Shown here: piece after piece, positions 7,323-16,816 of the stretch | Layout of the letters: each line of letters begins with the position of its first letter | Position numbering within the stretch: position 1 is the first letter of the stretch | NCBI GenBank assembly: GCA_028278085.1 | Contig: JANQFB010000403.1 | Span: 1-34,281, forward strand | Direction: 5' to 3' | Origin: Chitinophagales bacterium | Lineage (GTDB): Bacteria > Bacteroidota > Bacteroidia > Chitinophagales > JANQFB01 | DNA length: 34,281 bases | Position numbers and translations under genes: made by a program | Notes under the pieces: generated by a model | The model's input: only the letters and a program-made list of their open reading frames with translations | The model's database searches: none | What the model was told of the DNA's origin: nothing

Positions 7323-9518
7323 TTAACGCAGAAATAACAGCTCCCGGTATTTCGGCAGTGGCCACAAACGGTCGTCGACGAGCAATTCCAACTTATCCAC
7401 ATGATTCCTGATTTCTTCGACCAGGGGTCGCACTTTTTCACAATATGCTACGGCCATTGACCGGTTGTCTTCCAGGTTATTCGCTTTTTTCCTGGCATCC
7501 AGCATTTCATCCACCTTGGTTTTAAGGTTTCCGATATGTTTGGATATCTTGCCAACAAGCTCAGCCTGTGCAGCAGTGGCTTTTCCGTCCATGCCGATAT
7601 CCTGGAGACCTTTAACATTACTGATCAACTCGTTTTGATAGCGAATGGCAACGGGCAGGATGTAGTTGACCGCCATTTCTCCGGCAATACGGGATTCGAT
7701 CTGCACTTTCTTGGTGTAATTCTCCAACCGGATCTCATAACGGGCATCGATCTCTTTTTCATTAAAGATATTGTGCTTCACAAACAGGTCCTTACCCTTT
7801 TCGCTGATATAGAAATCCAGGGCATGCGGGGTGGTCTTTACATTCGACAATCCCCTTTCCTTGGCTTCTTTTTCCCAGGCTTCGCTGTAGCCGTCCCCTT
7901 CGAAAAGGATGCTTTTGGATTCGGTGATATACTGCCGCAGTACCTTCAGGATAGCGCTATCCTTTTTCTCGCCGCCTTTGATCAGTCCGTCGACCTCTGT
8001 TTTGAATTCGGTCAACTGGCTACCAACGATCGTATTCAGGATCGTCATGGGAGAGGCACAGTTCGCGGAGGATCCGACAGCCCTGACCTCGAACTTATTG
8101 CCGGTAAAAGCAAACGGGGAAGTACGGTTACGGTCGGTATTGTCCCGCAAGAGATCGGGGATCTTGTTGTGGATATCGAGCTTCAGGATCAGCTTGTCTT
8201 GCTCGGAAAAGCCTTTCTCATGAACCCGGGCCTCTATCTCATCCAGCAGGGAGGATAAATGGGAACCGATAAAGATGGATATGATCGCCGGAGGCGCTTC
8301 ATTGGCTCCTAGCCTGAAATCGTTACCGGCAGTAGCAATACTGGCCCGTAAAAGGTCGGCGTGTTCATGAACAGCTTTGATCGTATTGATGAAAAAGGTC
8401 AGGAACTGCAGGTTTGTCTTGGGCGTTTTTCCGGGCGACAACAGATTCTTACCCGTATCGGTGGATAAGGACCAGTTGTTATGTTTTCCGGATCCGTTAA
8501 TACCGTCATAGGGCTTTTCATGCAAAAGAACCCGCAAGCCATGCCTTTTGGCGATCCGGTCCATCAGGTCCATCAGCAATTGATTATGGTCGACCGCCAG
8601 ATTGATCTCCTCATATACTGGCGCACATTCGAACTGGCTGGGAGCAACCTCGTTATGCCGCGTACTGACCGGTATGCCCAGCTTCAGGGATTCCGTTTCC
8701 AGGTCCAGCATAAAGGCATAAACACGCTCAGGGATCGATCCGAAATAATGATCGTCCAGTTGCTGGCCCTTGGCCGGGCCCCTGCCAAATACCGTACGTC
8801 CGGTCAATACCATATCCGGCCGCGCATAATATAAGGCTTCATCCACCAAAAAATATTCCTGCTCCCAACCGAGGGTAGGCGTTACTTTCGATACATTCCG
8901 GTCGAAGTACTGGCAAACTTTGACCGCAGCAGATTCGATAAAATGCTGGGATTTCAACAAAGGAGCCTTATAATCGAGGGCTTCACCCGTATAGGAAACA
9001 AAGATCGTAGGAATACAAAGCGTTTTACCGGCGCCGATCTCCATAATAAAGGCCGGAGACGAAGGATCCCATGCCGTATAACCCCTGGCTTCGAAGGTAT
9101 TTCGCAAACCACCGCTCGGGAAGCTCGAAGCGTCCGGTTCCTGCTGTACCAAGGCGGCGCCGTTGAAATTCTCGATACCTTTCCCGGATTCGGTCGGGGT
9201 GAAAAATGCATCGTGCTTTTCCGCAGTAGCCCCGGTTAACGGCTGAAACCAATGGGTATAATGCGTGGCTCCCTTACTCAGAGCCCAGGCTTTCATCGAA
9301 GAGGCTACCTGGTCGGCAATGTTCCGGTCGATCTTGGCGCCCGCATGAATGGCCGCCTGGACACTCATATAGGCTTCCTCGGATAAAAACTCTTCCATGG
9401 ATTCGTTCGTAAAAACATTGGTCGCGAAATAATCGGAAATTTTATCCGAAGGCAATTTCACGGTCACCGGCTGACGATTAATGATCGTATCAAGCGATTG
9501 GGCTCTGGTTGTTAACAT
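7323..9518 (-). CDS. glnN: Glutamine synthetase type III
   Basis: Cytoplasmic ATP-dependent ligation of ammonia to glutamate, the main route of ammonium assimilation in many Bacteroidetes. The 731-residue length is typical of the dodecameric GSIII family and much longer than GSI (about 470). Catalytic-core motifs include GWEQEYF (217-223), HNEVAPSQFE (288-297), NGSGKHNNWS (341-350) and the ATP/phosphate-binding stretch RNRTSPFAFTGNKFE (463-477). The C-terminal helical extension of GSIII is present. The ATG at 9518 begins MLTTRAQSLD. The gene is monocistronic by spacing: 248 bp to the next minus-strand gene and 191 bp from the preceding one. No PII or GlnR-like partner is nearby. Confidence 0.96.
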   Translation of the reverse strand: MLTTRAQSLDTIINRQPVTVKLPSDKISDYFATNVFTNESMEEFLSEEAYMSVQAAIHAGAKIDRNIADQVASSMKAWALSKGATHYTHWFQPLTGATAEKHDAFFTPTESGKGIENFNGAALVQQEPDASSFPSGGLRNTFEARGYTAWDPSSPAFIMEIGAGKTLCIPTIFVSYTGEALDYKAPLLKSQHFIESAAVKVCQYFDRNVSKVTPTLGWEQEYFLVDEALYYARPDMVLTGRTVFGRGPAKGQQLDDHYFGSIPERVYAFMLDLETESLKLGIPVSTRHNEVAPSQFECAPVYEEINLAVDHNQLLMDLMDRIAKRHGLRVLLHEKPYDGINGSGKHNNWSLSTDTGKNLLSPGKTPKTNLQFLTFFINTIKAVHEHADLLRASIATAGNDFRLGANEAPPAIISIFIGSHLSSLLDEIEARVHEKGFSEQDKLILKLDIHNKIPDLLRDNTDRNRTSPFAFTGNKFEVRAVGSSANCASPMTILNTIVGSQLTEFKTEVDGLIKGGEKKDSAILKVLRQYITESKSILFEGDGYSEAWEKEAKERGLSNVKTTPHALDFYISEKGKDLFVKHNIFNEKEIDARYEIRLENYTKKVQIESRIAGEMAVNYILPVAIRYQNELISNVKGLQDIGMDGKATAAQAELVGKISKHIGNLKTKVDEMLDARKKANNLEDNRSMAVAYCEKVRPLVEEIRNHVDKLELLVDDRLWPLPKYRELLFLR

Positions 9519-9535
9519 GATTTTATAATTTTTTA

Positions 9536-9543
9536 CAAAAATA
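9536..9543 (-). promoter_or_regulatory. Weak candidate -7 box (TATTTTTG on minus) for glnN
   Basis: It reads CAAAAATA on the plus strand. It fits TAnnTTTG but would leave a leader of only about 10 nt before the ATG at 9518. The region 9519-9709 is very AT-rich, so chance is a real possibility. Confidence 0.25.
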
Positions 9544-9709
9544 GTCCTTTTTGGCTTTTATTGCTAATTTTTCAAAAAATTTTTCCACTTTTTTCGATTT
9601 TTTCACTGATTAGCTTCTAAAAAATGAAAAATATTAGATAAAAACTGATGAACGGATCAATTTTTGGATAAAAATATCGTATGTGAAAATATTTAATTTG
9701 TGGAGTTGC

Positions 9710-10984
9710 TTAGCCCAACCAACGGGTCAGCCGGCCGGGTATCCAATTGTCACGGAAGCGAAGCAGGATAAACACCACCAATAGCGTCAGGGCAACGCTC
9801 TTATACCGGGCAATGGCCCCCATATTGGGAACCATGATACCGATAAACAGGAATAAGGTCAGCGAAAAGAAAAAACAAAGCCATAAAACGGCCCTGGCCG
9901 TAGGTTTGTGCCCGGGGCGCTGAAAAAAGCACCACACCATTAGGATAAATATCACATAGTTCTCGAGGGCCAGCAAGTACATCCTCGTATTATGACACTC
10001 CCAAAAGTGTGGCCTAAGGAAGGTATGTGCAAATGCCTCGGGAAGATTTTTCAGGACCGTCCAGCCGCTATCCCCCAATTCCGAAAGGTGCATATTGGTC
10101 TGGCCCTGTAATTCCTTGAATTCCTTTTGCCGGTTTTGCAATTTATCCATCAGATCGATCCGGGGTATCACCAGGTGCACATTAAACAGGCAAACCCAGC
10201 AAATGATATGTATCGCCACGAATACCGGGCCGATATAGCGTTGCCACTTCATGGAAATGATCAGGGCGGCTAAACCCGGCAGCATCAGCAGCAGAATATA
10301 GTTTCGGATCAGAAATAACAGGAAAACCACCGGTATAAAGATGACAATGTTCTTCAGCGACAGCGGTCGATCCAGCAGGCATTTGAATCGCCATAAAAAA
10401 AGCCCGATCAGGGAAAACATCAGGCCGTCTTTATGCAAGCCGGAAGTCCAGAAGATCACGGAAGGCACCCAGAATACCGCTAACTTCAATACGGTCGACC
10501 GTTCCGGGAAATAGGCGTAAAAAAACCGGTACAGCGCAATATTACCGATCAGTACAAAAAACGTGTGCCAGACAACATGCACATTATAATAACCGAAACT
10601 GACAAGCCGCAGCAAGGCATTGTATCGCAGCATATTGTAATTATTGACGGAATACCAATAACCCTCGATATGGGTCATGTATTTTTGCAGCGGTTCCGGA
10701 ATGTCTCCGCCTCTCGGGCCCAGGGTAAGTTTCAGGAATGACCAAACATCGCCGAACTCCGTTAATACACCATATAAGATATTGCTGGCGTAAAAATGAC
10801 TGAAAGAATCGATCTTACCGTAAAAATGCAAGGTGAAATAGCCGTAAAATATCCCTGCCGCTATTTTGACCCCGTACACCGCCCACACCAGTTTCAGGGA
10901 CAATCCATCCTGCTGAAAATACTTCCACCGCCGGATGAGCCACATGAATAAGGCGGCATAGATAAGGATCAGCAATAGTTCCAC
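9710..10984 (-). CDS. Polytopic inner-membrane protein of unknown function
   Basis: A 424-residue protein, hydrophobic over most of its length, with roughly nine or ten likely membrane helices, for example MELLLILIYAALFMWLI at the N-terminus, ALYRFF-rich and IVIFIPVVFLLFLI segments, and LTLLVVFILLRF near the end. A conserved-looking loop PSVIFWTSGLHKDGL sits mid-protein, and a long polar stretch (about 275-310, with DKLQNRQKEFKELQGQ) may lie outside the membrane. Length and layout recall GT-C-type or polysaccharide-assembly membrane proteins, but no catalytic motif was recognised. The start is GTG at 10984; no ATG lies upstream in frame, the next being at residue 14. Divergent from purL. Confidence 0.8.
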   Translation of the reverse strand: MELLLILIYAALFMWLIRRWKYFQQDGLSLKLVWAVYGVKIAAGIFYGYFTLHFYGKIDSFSHFYASNILYGVLTEFGDVWSFLKLTLGPRGGDIPEPLQKYMTHIEGYWYSVNNYNMLRYNALLRLVSFGYYNVHVVWHTFFVLIGNIALYRFFYAYFPERSTVLKLAVFWVPSVIFWTSGLHKDGLMFSLIGLFLWRFKCLLDRPLSLKNIVIFIPVVFLLFLIRNYILLLMLPGLAALIISMKWQRYIGPVFVAIHIICWVCLFNVHLVIPRIDLMDKLQNRQKEFKELQGQTNMHLSELGDSGWTVLKNLPEAFAHTFLRPHFWECHNTRMYLLALENYVIFILMVWCFFQRPGHKPTARAVLWLCFFFSLTLFLFIGIMVPNMGAIARYKSVALTLLVVFILLRFRDNWIPGRLTRWLG

Positions 10985-11128
10985 GGATAAAAACGAATGT
11001 TGGCTAGCCGGCTGATCCTGGTCTGAATATTTTATGCACAGCCAGGCAGCCGGTAATTGTTGATAAACCGGTTATATGGGCGGGTCGATGTTAACAATTA
11101 ACCCGCATTTCTTCCTGCACTAGTCAAA

Positions 11129-11136
11129 CAAAAGTA
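11129..11136 (-). promoter_or_regulatory. Candidate -7 box (TACTTTTG on minus) for the membrane-protein gene
   Basis: CAAAAGTA on the plus strand fits TAnnTTTG. It would give a leader of about 140 nt to the GTG at 10984. It lies 13 bp from a box in the opposite direction that could serve purL. Confidence 0.3.
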
Positions 11137-11149
11137 TGCATAAATTACC

Positions 11150-11157
11150 TAATTTTG
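11150..11157 (+). promoter_or_regulatory. Candidate -7 box (TAATTTTG) for purL
   Basis: Matches TAnnTTTG and lies 23 bp before the purL ATG at 11181, predicting a leader of about 15-20 nt. No purine riboswitch-like structure was recognised in the 196-bp divergent gap. Confidence 0.4.
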
Positions 11158-11180
11158 TCAGGCATAAATGCGATGTTTAA

Positions 11181-13403
11181 ATGATAACCGAAGCACCTGC
11201 CACCACCTTTGAAACCGCCGAAAAGCTAGGCCTTTCGAAAGAAGAATTCACCAATATCAAAACTATCCTAGGCAGAGTGCCGAATTTTACGGAATTGAGC
11301 ATATTTTCCGTGATGTGGTCCGAACATTGCAGCTATAAGAATTCCATCCATTGGTTAAAGACATTACCCCGCGATGGCAAGCGGATGCTTGTTGAAGCCG
11401 GCGAAGAGAATGCCGGCCTGGTCGATATTGGCGATGGGCTCGCCTGCGCGTTCAAGATCGAATCGCACAACCATCCTTCGGCCATTGAACCATACCAGGG
11501 TGCTGCAACCGGGGTAGGCGGCATCCACCGCGATATCTTCACCATGGGCGCCCGGCCGGTAGCGGCTTTAAATTCATTACGCTTCGGGCGTCCCGATCAT
11601 GAAAAGACCCGGCATCTGCTCAAAGGCGTTGTTAAAGGCATCGGGGATTATGGCAATGCTTTCGGCGTCCCGACCGTTGGCGGAGAGCTCTATTTCGAAC
11701 CCTGTTACCAGGTCAATCCGCTGGTCAATGCGATGTCTGTCGGCGTGGTGGACACCCATAAAACCGTTTCCGCAATATCCGAAGGTGTCGGTAACCCGGT
11801 TTATATCGTAGGGTCGTCTACCGGTAAGGATGGAATCCATGGGGCTACATTTGCCTCGGAGGATATCAGCGAAGATTCCGCCGACAAACTACCGGCCGTC
11901 CAGGTTGGCGACCCTTTCCAGGAAAAGTTGCTGCTGGAAGCTACCCTCGAGGCCATCGAAACAGGGGCTATCGTGGGTATGCAGGATATGGGCGCAGCAG
12001 GGATCACCTGCTCCACATCGGAAATGTCGGCCAAAGGCAAACATGGCATGACCATCGACCTGGACAAAGTCCCTACCCGGCAACCGAATATGCAGGCCTT
12101 CGAGATCCTGCTGTCGGAATCGCAGGAAAGAATGCTGGTGGTGGTCAGGAAAGGCCAGGAAGCGGCCATCGAAAAGGTGTTCGATAAATGGGACCTGCAA
12201 TGTGCGGTTATCGGCGAAGTTACCGATACCGGCGATGTGGAATTCTACATGTCCGGTGAATGTGTGGCCCGGGTACCTGCCGAACCCCTGGTTTTGGGCG
12301 GCGGTGCACCTGTTTACCAGCGGGAATATGAAAAACCCGCCTATACCGGCAACCTGGAAAAATTCAGGCTCGATACTGTCGAACTGCCTTCCGACTGGCC
12401 CGGAGCAGCTATGAAAGTGGTGCAGCAACCCAATATCGCTTCGAAGAAGTGGGTTTACCAGCAATATGATTCCATGGTCGGTACAAATAACGTTTCCACC
12501 AATAAGCCTTCGGATGCGGCGGTGATCAGGATCAAGGATCACCAAAAATCGCTGTTAGCCACCGTTGACTGCAACAGTAGATATGTCTATGCCGATCCCT
12601 ATCGCGGAGCGGCCATGGCCGTGGCTGAAGCTGCCCGGAATATCGTTTGTTCCGGTGGGGAACCGGTGGCGATAACCAATTGTTTGAACTTTGGGAATCC
12701 TTATAATAAAGGTGTCTACTGGCAATTTGTCCATGTGATCAAAGGCATGGGAGAAGCCTGCCGGAAGTTCGACACTCCGGTAACCGGCGGCAACGTCAGC
12801 TTTTACAACCAGTCGTCGGATGAAGGTCCTGTTTTTCCAACGCCGGTGATCGGTATGCTGGGTATTTTGGAAGATCCGGCTTTTCATATGACCCTGGATC
12901 TCAAAGCCTCCGGCGACCTGGTATATTTGATCGGGCAATCGCATGACGATCTGGGCGCATCGGTATATCTCACCCAGGTGTTGGGTGTCGACGCCTCTCC
13001 TGCTCCGGTTTTTGACCTGGATGAAGAATATCAAATGCAACAAGCGCTTTCAGCCTTGATCAAAGATCAATTGATCCGATCCGCGCATGATATCTCGGAA
13101 GGTGGTTTATTCATCGCTTTGCTGGAGTCGGCCATGGCGGGGGATCGGGGTTTTGACCTGACCACGGACCCCTCTTACCGGAAAGATGCCTTTTTATTCG
13201 GCGAATCGGCCGGCCGGGTGGTCGTATCGATACGGCCGGAACATCAGCAACAGGCAGAAGCCCTGATGGCCGCCCAAAATGTTCCGTTCATGCCTATCGG
13301 AAAGGTTACCGATACGGATATTTTGATCGACCGGGAATCCTTCGGGAAAATAAATACCTGGTCGGCAAAATATAATGAAGCGCTTGAAAGTTATTTAGCA
13401 TAG
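11181..13403 (+). CDS. purL: Phosphoribosylformylglycinamidine synthase, PurL subunit (small type)
   Basis: ATP-dependent conversion of FGAR to FGAM using glutamine-derived ammonia in de novo purine synthesis. The 740-residue length is that of the small PurL, which works in a complex with separate PurQ (glutaminase) and PurS, neither of which is in this window. Family segments seen: [13 protein letters not shown] near the N-terminus, [20 protein letters not shown] (substrate/ATP region), [35 protein letters not shown] and [12 protein letters not shown] near the C-terminus. The N-terminal and C-terminal halves repeat the AIR-synthase fold. The ATG at 11181 is the first good start. Its product feeds PurM, encoded at 3712-4881. 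Confidence 0.96.
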   Translation: MITEAPATTFETAEKLGLSKEEFTNIKTILGRVPNFTELSIFSVMWSEHCSYKNSIHWLKTLPRDGKRMLVEAGEENAGLVDIGDGLACAFKIESHNHPSAIEPYQGAATGVGGIHRDIFTMGARPVAALNSLRFGRPDHEKTRHLLKGVVKGIGDYGNAFGVPTVGGELYFEPCYQVNPLVNAMSVGVVDTHKTVSAISEGVGNPVYIVGSSTGKDGIHGATFASEDISEDSADKLPAVQVGDPFQEKLLLEATLEAIETGAIVGMQDMGAAGITCSTSEMSAKGKHGMTIDLDKVPTRQPNMQAFEILLSESQERMLVVVRKGQEAAIEKVFDKWDLQCAVIGEVTDTGDVEFYMSGECVARVPAEPLVLGGGAPVYQREYEKPAYTGNLEKFRLDTVELPSDWPGAAMKVVQQPNIASKKWVYQQYDSMVGTNNVSTNKPSDAAVIRIKDHQKSLLATVDCNSRYVYADPYRGAAMAVAEAARNIVCSGGEPVAITNCLNFGNPYNKGVYWQFVHVIKGMGEACRKFDTPVTGGNVSFYNQSSDEGPVFPTPVIGMLGILEDPAFHMTLDLKASGDLVYLIGQSHDDLGASVYLTQVLGVDASPAPVFDLDEEYQMQQALSALIKDQLIRSAHDISEGGLFIALLESAMAGDRGFDLTTDPSYRKDAFLFGESAGRVVVSIRPEHQQQAEALMAAQNVPFMPIGKVTDTDILIDRESFGKINTWSAKYNEALESYLA

Positions 13404-13536
13404 CGTATTGTTATCACCCATATATACCAACTATAAGCAGGTGCGGATTAACAGTTCCGGTCACCATCACCGGTTGGATAACATAACAAACAGGCAACCC
13501 CATCCCACGTGAAAAATGTTATGATATAAACGTGGA

Positions 13537-13563
13537 ATATGGCAAGTTGCCAATATATTTTTT
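13537..13563 (+). terminator. Possible terminator downstream of purL
   Basis: ATATGGCA, loop AGT, then TGCCAATAT (one bulged A) is followed by ATTTTTT. The stem is short and it lies 134 bp after purL. Two other small hairpins precede it: CCGGT/ACCGG (13457-13473) and CCACGT/ACGTGG (13505-13535). Confidence 0.35.
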
Positions 13564-13574
13564 AGGTTTGGAAT

Positions 13575-13582
13575 TATTTTTG
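13575..13582 (+). promoter_or_regulatory. Candidate -7 box (TATTTTTG) for the second OmpA-family gene
   Basis: Fits TAnnTTTG, 46 bp upstream of the ATG at 13629, giving a leader of about 40 nt. A TTTG four bases upstream is too close to be the -33 element. Confidence 0.42.
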
Positions 13583-13628
13583 TAACAGATATTTCAAGAT
13601 ATCGTTAACGGGGTAAGGTAAATTGAAT

Positions 13629-15572
13629 ATGAAGGTTTTCGTTAGTTTCCTGGCCATAATAATGGGATGCCTAACGATCGTACTGGCCGACGAAGCCAAT
13701 TGTGAAAGCGGTAGCAAAAAAGCAAGAAAACTTTACGACAAAGCGTATGAATTAATACGTTCCAATCAACTGGGGGCCGCTATTCCTTATTTAAGGGAGG
13801 CCCTGGAAGCCGATGAAGATTTCGTAAAAGCTCACTTTTTATTAGCCAGGATCAGTTATAAGCAGGAAAAATTTGAAGTGGCGATCGACCATTATCAATC
13901 GGTCGTGGATATTTGCCCGGATTATAAGTCCGAAGCTTATTATGAGCTGGCCCAGGCCCAATTTTTTATCAGTGATTTCAAAAACAGCTCTGAAAATTTC
14001 GGGCTCTACCTTTCCCGTGACGATATCAAAGGCAATCGTGTTAAAAAAGCGGACTCGCTCAAGAAGAAGTGTGATTTCCTGGAATATATTTACGACAACC
14101 CGGTTCCTTTCAATCCCAAACCGGTGAATGACCTGTCGACCGCCGATGGGGAATACCTGCCGATCATTTCACCCGATAATGAGCTATTCTTTTTCGTGCG
14201 CAACAAAAAAAGAGATGATTCGCATACAACCATCAAAGGCGGGTATGTGGAAGAGTTTTGTATCAGTAGAAAGCTGGACGCGAAGTTCGAGGTGGGCGCT
14301 CCTTTATCGACGCCATTCAACCAAGGTAACAACCAGGGTGGCGCCACGATTACCATCAATAACAAAGAAATGTTCCTGACCATCTGTGATGCCAAAGACG
14401 GAATGGGTAGCTGTGATATTTATTACACCCAGAACAAAAACGGCAGATGGCAGGATTTTAAGAACCTCAACAAGCTGTCGAAGGAAAGGATCAATACCGA
14501 ATATTGGGAATCGCAGGTATCCATTGCCCCGGATGGGAATACGCTCTATTTTTCCAGCGACCGGCCGGGCGGCTACGGGGGGAAAGACATCTACAAATCT
14601 ATCAGAACACCCGAAGGCAACTGGTCGAAAGCTTTTAACCTCGGTCCGGAGATCAATACCCCGTTTGACGAGAAATCTCCCTTCATTCATGTGGACAATT
14701 ACACCCTGTATTTCTCTTCCCAGGGGCATGACAATATCGGCGGCTTCGACATTTTCCTGAGCCGGATGGATGACAATTTCAACTGGCAAAAACCGGTGAA
14801 TCTCGGGCATCCGATCAATTCGGAGGCAGACGACCTGGGCTTTTTCGTCAGTACAGATGGCAAAAAGGGATATTTTACCTCCAATAAGATGAAAGGTGAA
14901 GGCGGCTGGGATATCTATGGCTTCGACCTGTATGAAGGCGCCCGCCCGAAAAAGGTGCTTTTCCTGAAAGGGGAGATCAAAGATGAAGAGGGTAACGTCA
15001 TTGCCGGTGCCAGCATCGAGATCAAGGATATGAAAACCAACGAGATCACCGAGATCGAGGTCGACAGCATTACCGGTGAATATGTATATACCCAAACCCT
15101 GGAAACAGACCAGATGTTAACCGTTACCAAGAAAGATTATTTCTATAATTCCCAGCACATCAAAAAAGATGATTCGACTTTCCAGGCGCCCAAGAAAATC
15201 GATTTCAAACTGAAAAAGCTCGAGGTCGGCGCCTCCTTCACCATGGACAATATCCTGTTCGAAACAGATTCCTATGTACTGCCGGGTCCATCCAAGCAGG
15301 AGCTGGACAATATGGCCGATTACCTGATGAAGAATCCAAATGTGCGGATCGCTATCCAGGGACATACCGACAACATCGGCAATGCCCAAAGCAACTTGGA
15401 ACTTTCAGCCAACCGGGCCAGGGAAGTTCATGATTATTTATTGACGAAGCGGGTCAATTCGGAACAGATAGAACACCAGGGATTTGGAGAAACCCAACCC
15501 ATTGCATCGAATCAAACTGCCAAGGGCAGGGCATTAAACAGAAGGACGGAGATCAAGATCTTAGCCAAATAA
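13629..15572 (+). CDS. TPR, PD40 propeller, CRD and OmpA-domain cell-envelope protein
   Basis: A 647-residue protein from the ATG at 13629; a TTG two codons earlier is less likely. A signal peptide ends about VLA-DEANC (residue 20), with no good lipobox, so it is probably a soluble periplasmic or outer-membrane-associated protein. Domains: TPR helices (about 33-150), PD40 beta-propeller (about 170-435, with PDGNTLYFSSDRPGGYGGKD), a regulatory-like beta-sandwich (about 440-530) and an OmpA peptidoglycan-binding domain (about 535-647) with Asp581 and Arg596 at the standard 15-residue spacing. It shares domain order with the lipoprotein at 4957-7074 and is a paralogue. Ends 5 bp from the convergent rplS stop with no visible terminator between. 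Confidence 0.88.
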   Translation: MKVFVSFLAIIMGCLTIVLADEANCESGSKKARKLYDKAYELIRSNQLGAAIPYLREALEADEDFVKAHFLLARISYKQEKFEVAIDHYQSVVDICPDYKSEAYYELAQAQFFISDFKNSSENFGLYLSRDDIKGNRVKKADSLKKKCDFLEYIYDNPVPFNPKPVNDLSTADGEYLPIISPDNELFFFVRNKKRDDSHTTIKGGYVEEFCISRKLDAKFEVGAPLSTPFNQGNNQGGATITINNKEMFLTICDAKDGMGSCDIYYTQNKNGRWQDFKNLNKLSKERINTEYWESQVSIAPDGNTLYFSSDRPGGYGGKDIYKSIRTPEGNWSKAFNLGPEINTPFDEKSPFIHVDNYTLYFSSQGHDNIGGFDIFLSRMDDNFNWQKPVNLGHPINSEADDLGFFVSTDGKKGYFTSNKMKGEGGWDIYGFDLYEGARPKKVLFLKGEIKDEEGNVIAGASIEIKDMKTNEITEIEVDSITGEYVYTQTLETDQMLTVTKKDYFYNSQHIKKDDSTFQAPKKIDFKLKKLEVGASFTMDNILFETDSYVLPGPSKQELDNMADYLMKNPNVRIAIQGHTDNIGNAQSNLELSANRAREVHDYLLTKRVNSEQIEHQGFGETQPIASNQTAKGRALNRRTEIKILAK

Positions 15573-15577
15573 CAAGC

Positions 15578-15925
15578 CTATCTTCTGCGCTCTTTGATCC
15601 GGGCTTTTTTGCCTTTCAGCTTCCGCAGATAAAACAATTTCGCACGCCTGACAGCGCCCTTGCGATTCACTTCTATTTTGGCAATATTCGGGGAGTTAAC
15701 CGGAAAAATACGTTCTACGCCGGTACCGCCGGAAATTTTGCGGACGGTAAAGGTGGCCGTATGCCCTTCTCCTTTCCGTTGAATAACATTTCCTTTGAAG
15801 GCCTGGATCCTTTCTTTCGATCCTTCGATGATCCGGTAGTGGACCGTAATACTATCTCCAGCCCTGAATTCAGGAAAATCTGAAACATTTCCGATCGCTT
15901 CCTGAACATATTTTATGGCTTCCAT
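15578..15925 (-). CDS. rplS: 50S ribosomal protein L19
   Basis: Ribosomal protein at the 30S-50S interface. The 115-residue product starts [11 protein letters not shown] at the ATG at 15925; the frame is open to 15970 but that extension lies in the promoter/leader and is not L19-like. Typical L19 segments are [46 protein letters not shown] and [20 protein letters not shown]. The length is normal for the family. The usual trmD/rimM neighbours are absent here, so it seems to be a single-gene unit. Its stop lies 5 bp from the stop of the convergent OmpA-family gene. Confidence 0.97.
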   Translation of the reverse strand: MEAIKYVQEAIGNVSDFPEFRAGDSITVHYRIIEGSKERIQAFKGNVIQRKGEGHTATFTVRKISGGTGVERIFPVNSPNIAKIEVNRKGAVRRAKLFYLRKLKGKKARIKERRR

Positions 15926-15957
15926 GTTATTTTGCTCGTTTGATCTGAATAAGGGTG

Positions 15958-15965
15958 CAAAGTTA
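15958..15965 (-). promoter_or_regulatory. -7 box (TAACTTTG, then CA, on minus) for rplS
   Basis: On the minus strand TAACTTTGCA closely matches the common Bacteroidetes form TAnCTTTGCA. It is 33 bp upstream of the rplS ATG at 15925, predicting a leader of about 25 nt. It lies inside the open extension of the frame, which argues against a start upstream of 15925. Confidence 0.55.
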
Positions 15966-16214
15966 AGCAAAAGATTGATTAAATCCGGAATATTAACCGA
16001 TAATTTTCACCCTTCAAAGCGGAAGAAAGGATAATTTTTTCGGATCCCGTAACAGCCAAAGGCAATATTTAGCGTCCAAAAACCGATTAATATAGAATGG
16101 GGCGCTGGTGGTGGGCGGCCTGATGCCGGCGGAGAAGTAATTTCGGAAGAGCGCATCCAGGGGCTTATCTCACATATTACACCAAATGGTCGTAATTTAG
16201 TAGGGTGAGAGAAA

Positions 16215-16222
16215 TATTTTTG
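16215..16222 (+). promoter_or_regulatory. Candidate -7 box (TATTTTTG) near the small lipoprotein gene
   Basis: Fits TAnnTTTG, but the predicted transcription start (about 16229) falls on the TTG start proposed for the next gene. Either translation starts further downstream or this box is not used. The rest of the 257-bp divergent gap (15971-16227) holds a GC-rich patch at about 16098-16135 and no gene. Confidence 0.28.
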
Positions 16223-16227
16223 CTATT

Positions 16228-16740
16228 TTGCCGATCAAACTATTAGTTATTAAATATTTAACACATACGATAGGCAGGCGAAGAACGGCATTACTCCTGC
16301 TTTTTGGGGTAATAATGATCCTCGGGGCTTGTTCCAAAGCCAAACAATTCGAAAAACGGTTGATCAAAAAAGAAGGCACCTGGAATATCAGTAAATGGGA
16401 ATTCCAGCGGTCTTATGACGGGGTAGCCGCCAACCCGACGGTTCATAAAAATGTAGGGATCATTGTCTTCAAAAAAGGGGGTTTTGGCAGTTGGCAATAT
16501 GAAATTGCCGGCCTGGATACTATCGACGACGATTTTGCCTGGTCCAATACCGAAGCTACGGTTACGATCACTGATTCTCATGGCGAAAACCTGTACCATG
16601 TATTGGTCAACGAAAAGAACGACCAGCTTTGGTTCAGCACCAGCACAGATACCCTCATTTTCCCGATCGGAGGCGGCCAGCCCAATGACACCACCATCCT
16701 GAAAGACAAGATCACCCTCACCCTGGAGCGGATCAATTGA
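16228..16740 (+). CDS. Small lipoprotein, lipocalin-like, function unknown
   Basis: About 170 residues if started at the TTG at 16228. No ATG exists before the one inside the signal peptide (residue 30), so the exact start is uncertain. RRRTALLLLFGVIMILGAC is a clear lipoprotein signal with lipobox LGAC (Cys35). The mature part, about 135 residues, begins KEGTWNISKWEF and alternates beta-strand-like stretches such as GIIVFKKGGFGSWQYEI and DQLWFSTSTDTLIFPIG. This resembles Bacteroidetes lipocalin-like lipoproteins whose domains open with G-x-W, but no family is assigned with certainty. It is followed by the S1/P1 nuclease gene 76 bp later on the same strand. Confidence 0.7.
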   Translation: MPIKLLVIKYLTHTIGRRRTALLLLFGVIMILGACSKAKQFEKRLIKKEGTWNISKWEFQRSYDGVAANPTVHKNVGIIVFKKGGFGSWQYEIAGLDTIDDDFAWSNTEATVTITDSHGENLYHVLVNEKNDQLWFSTSTDTLIFPIGGGQPNDTTILKDKITLTLERIN

Positions 16741-16756
16741 GGGCTTGATCGAAAAC

Positions 16757-16777
16757 CATTCCGGCAAATTCGGAATG
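16757..16777 (+). terminator. Hairpin after the small lipoprotein gene, possible terminator
   Basis: CATTCCG, loop GCAAATT, then CGGAATG: a perfect 7-bp stem 16 nt after the stop at 16740. No good T-run follows, so it may only stabilise the mRNA end. Confidence 0.35.
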
Positions 16778-16795
16778 CTCTAATGAAAAACAACC

Positions 16796-16803
16796 TATCT
16801 TTA
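16796..16803 (+). promoter_or_regulatory. Weak -7-like box (TATCTTTA) before the nuclease gene
   Basis: One base from TATCTTTG, 13 bp upstream of the ATG at 16817. The predicted leader would be very short. Weak evidence. Confidence 0.2.
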
Positions 16804-16816
16804 CCCATAAACCCTG

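Noticed and set aside
7536-8258. 240-codon plus-strand frame
   Set aside because: Antisense to the core of glutamine synthetase III; no domain, signal or promoter.
16098-16135. GC-rich patch in the rplS/lipoprotein gap considered as a small RNA or terminator
   Set aside because: No stable symmetric hairpin with a T-run and no recognised RNA family.
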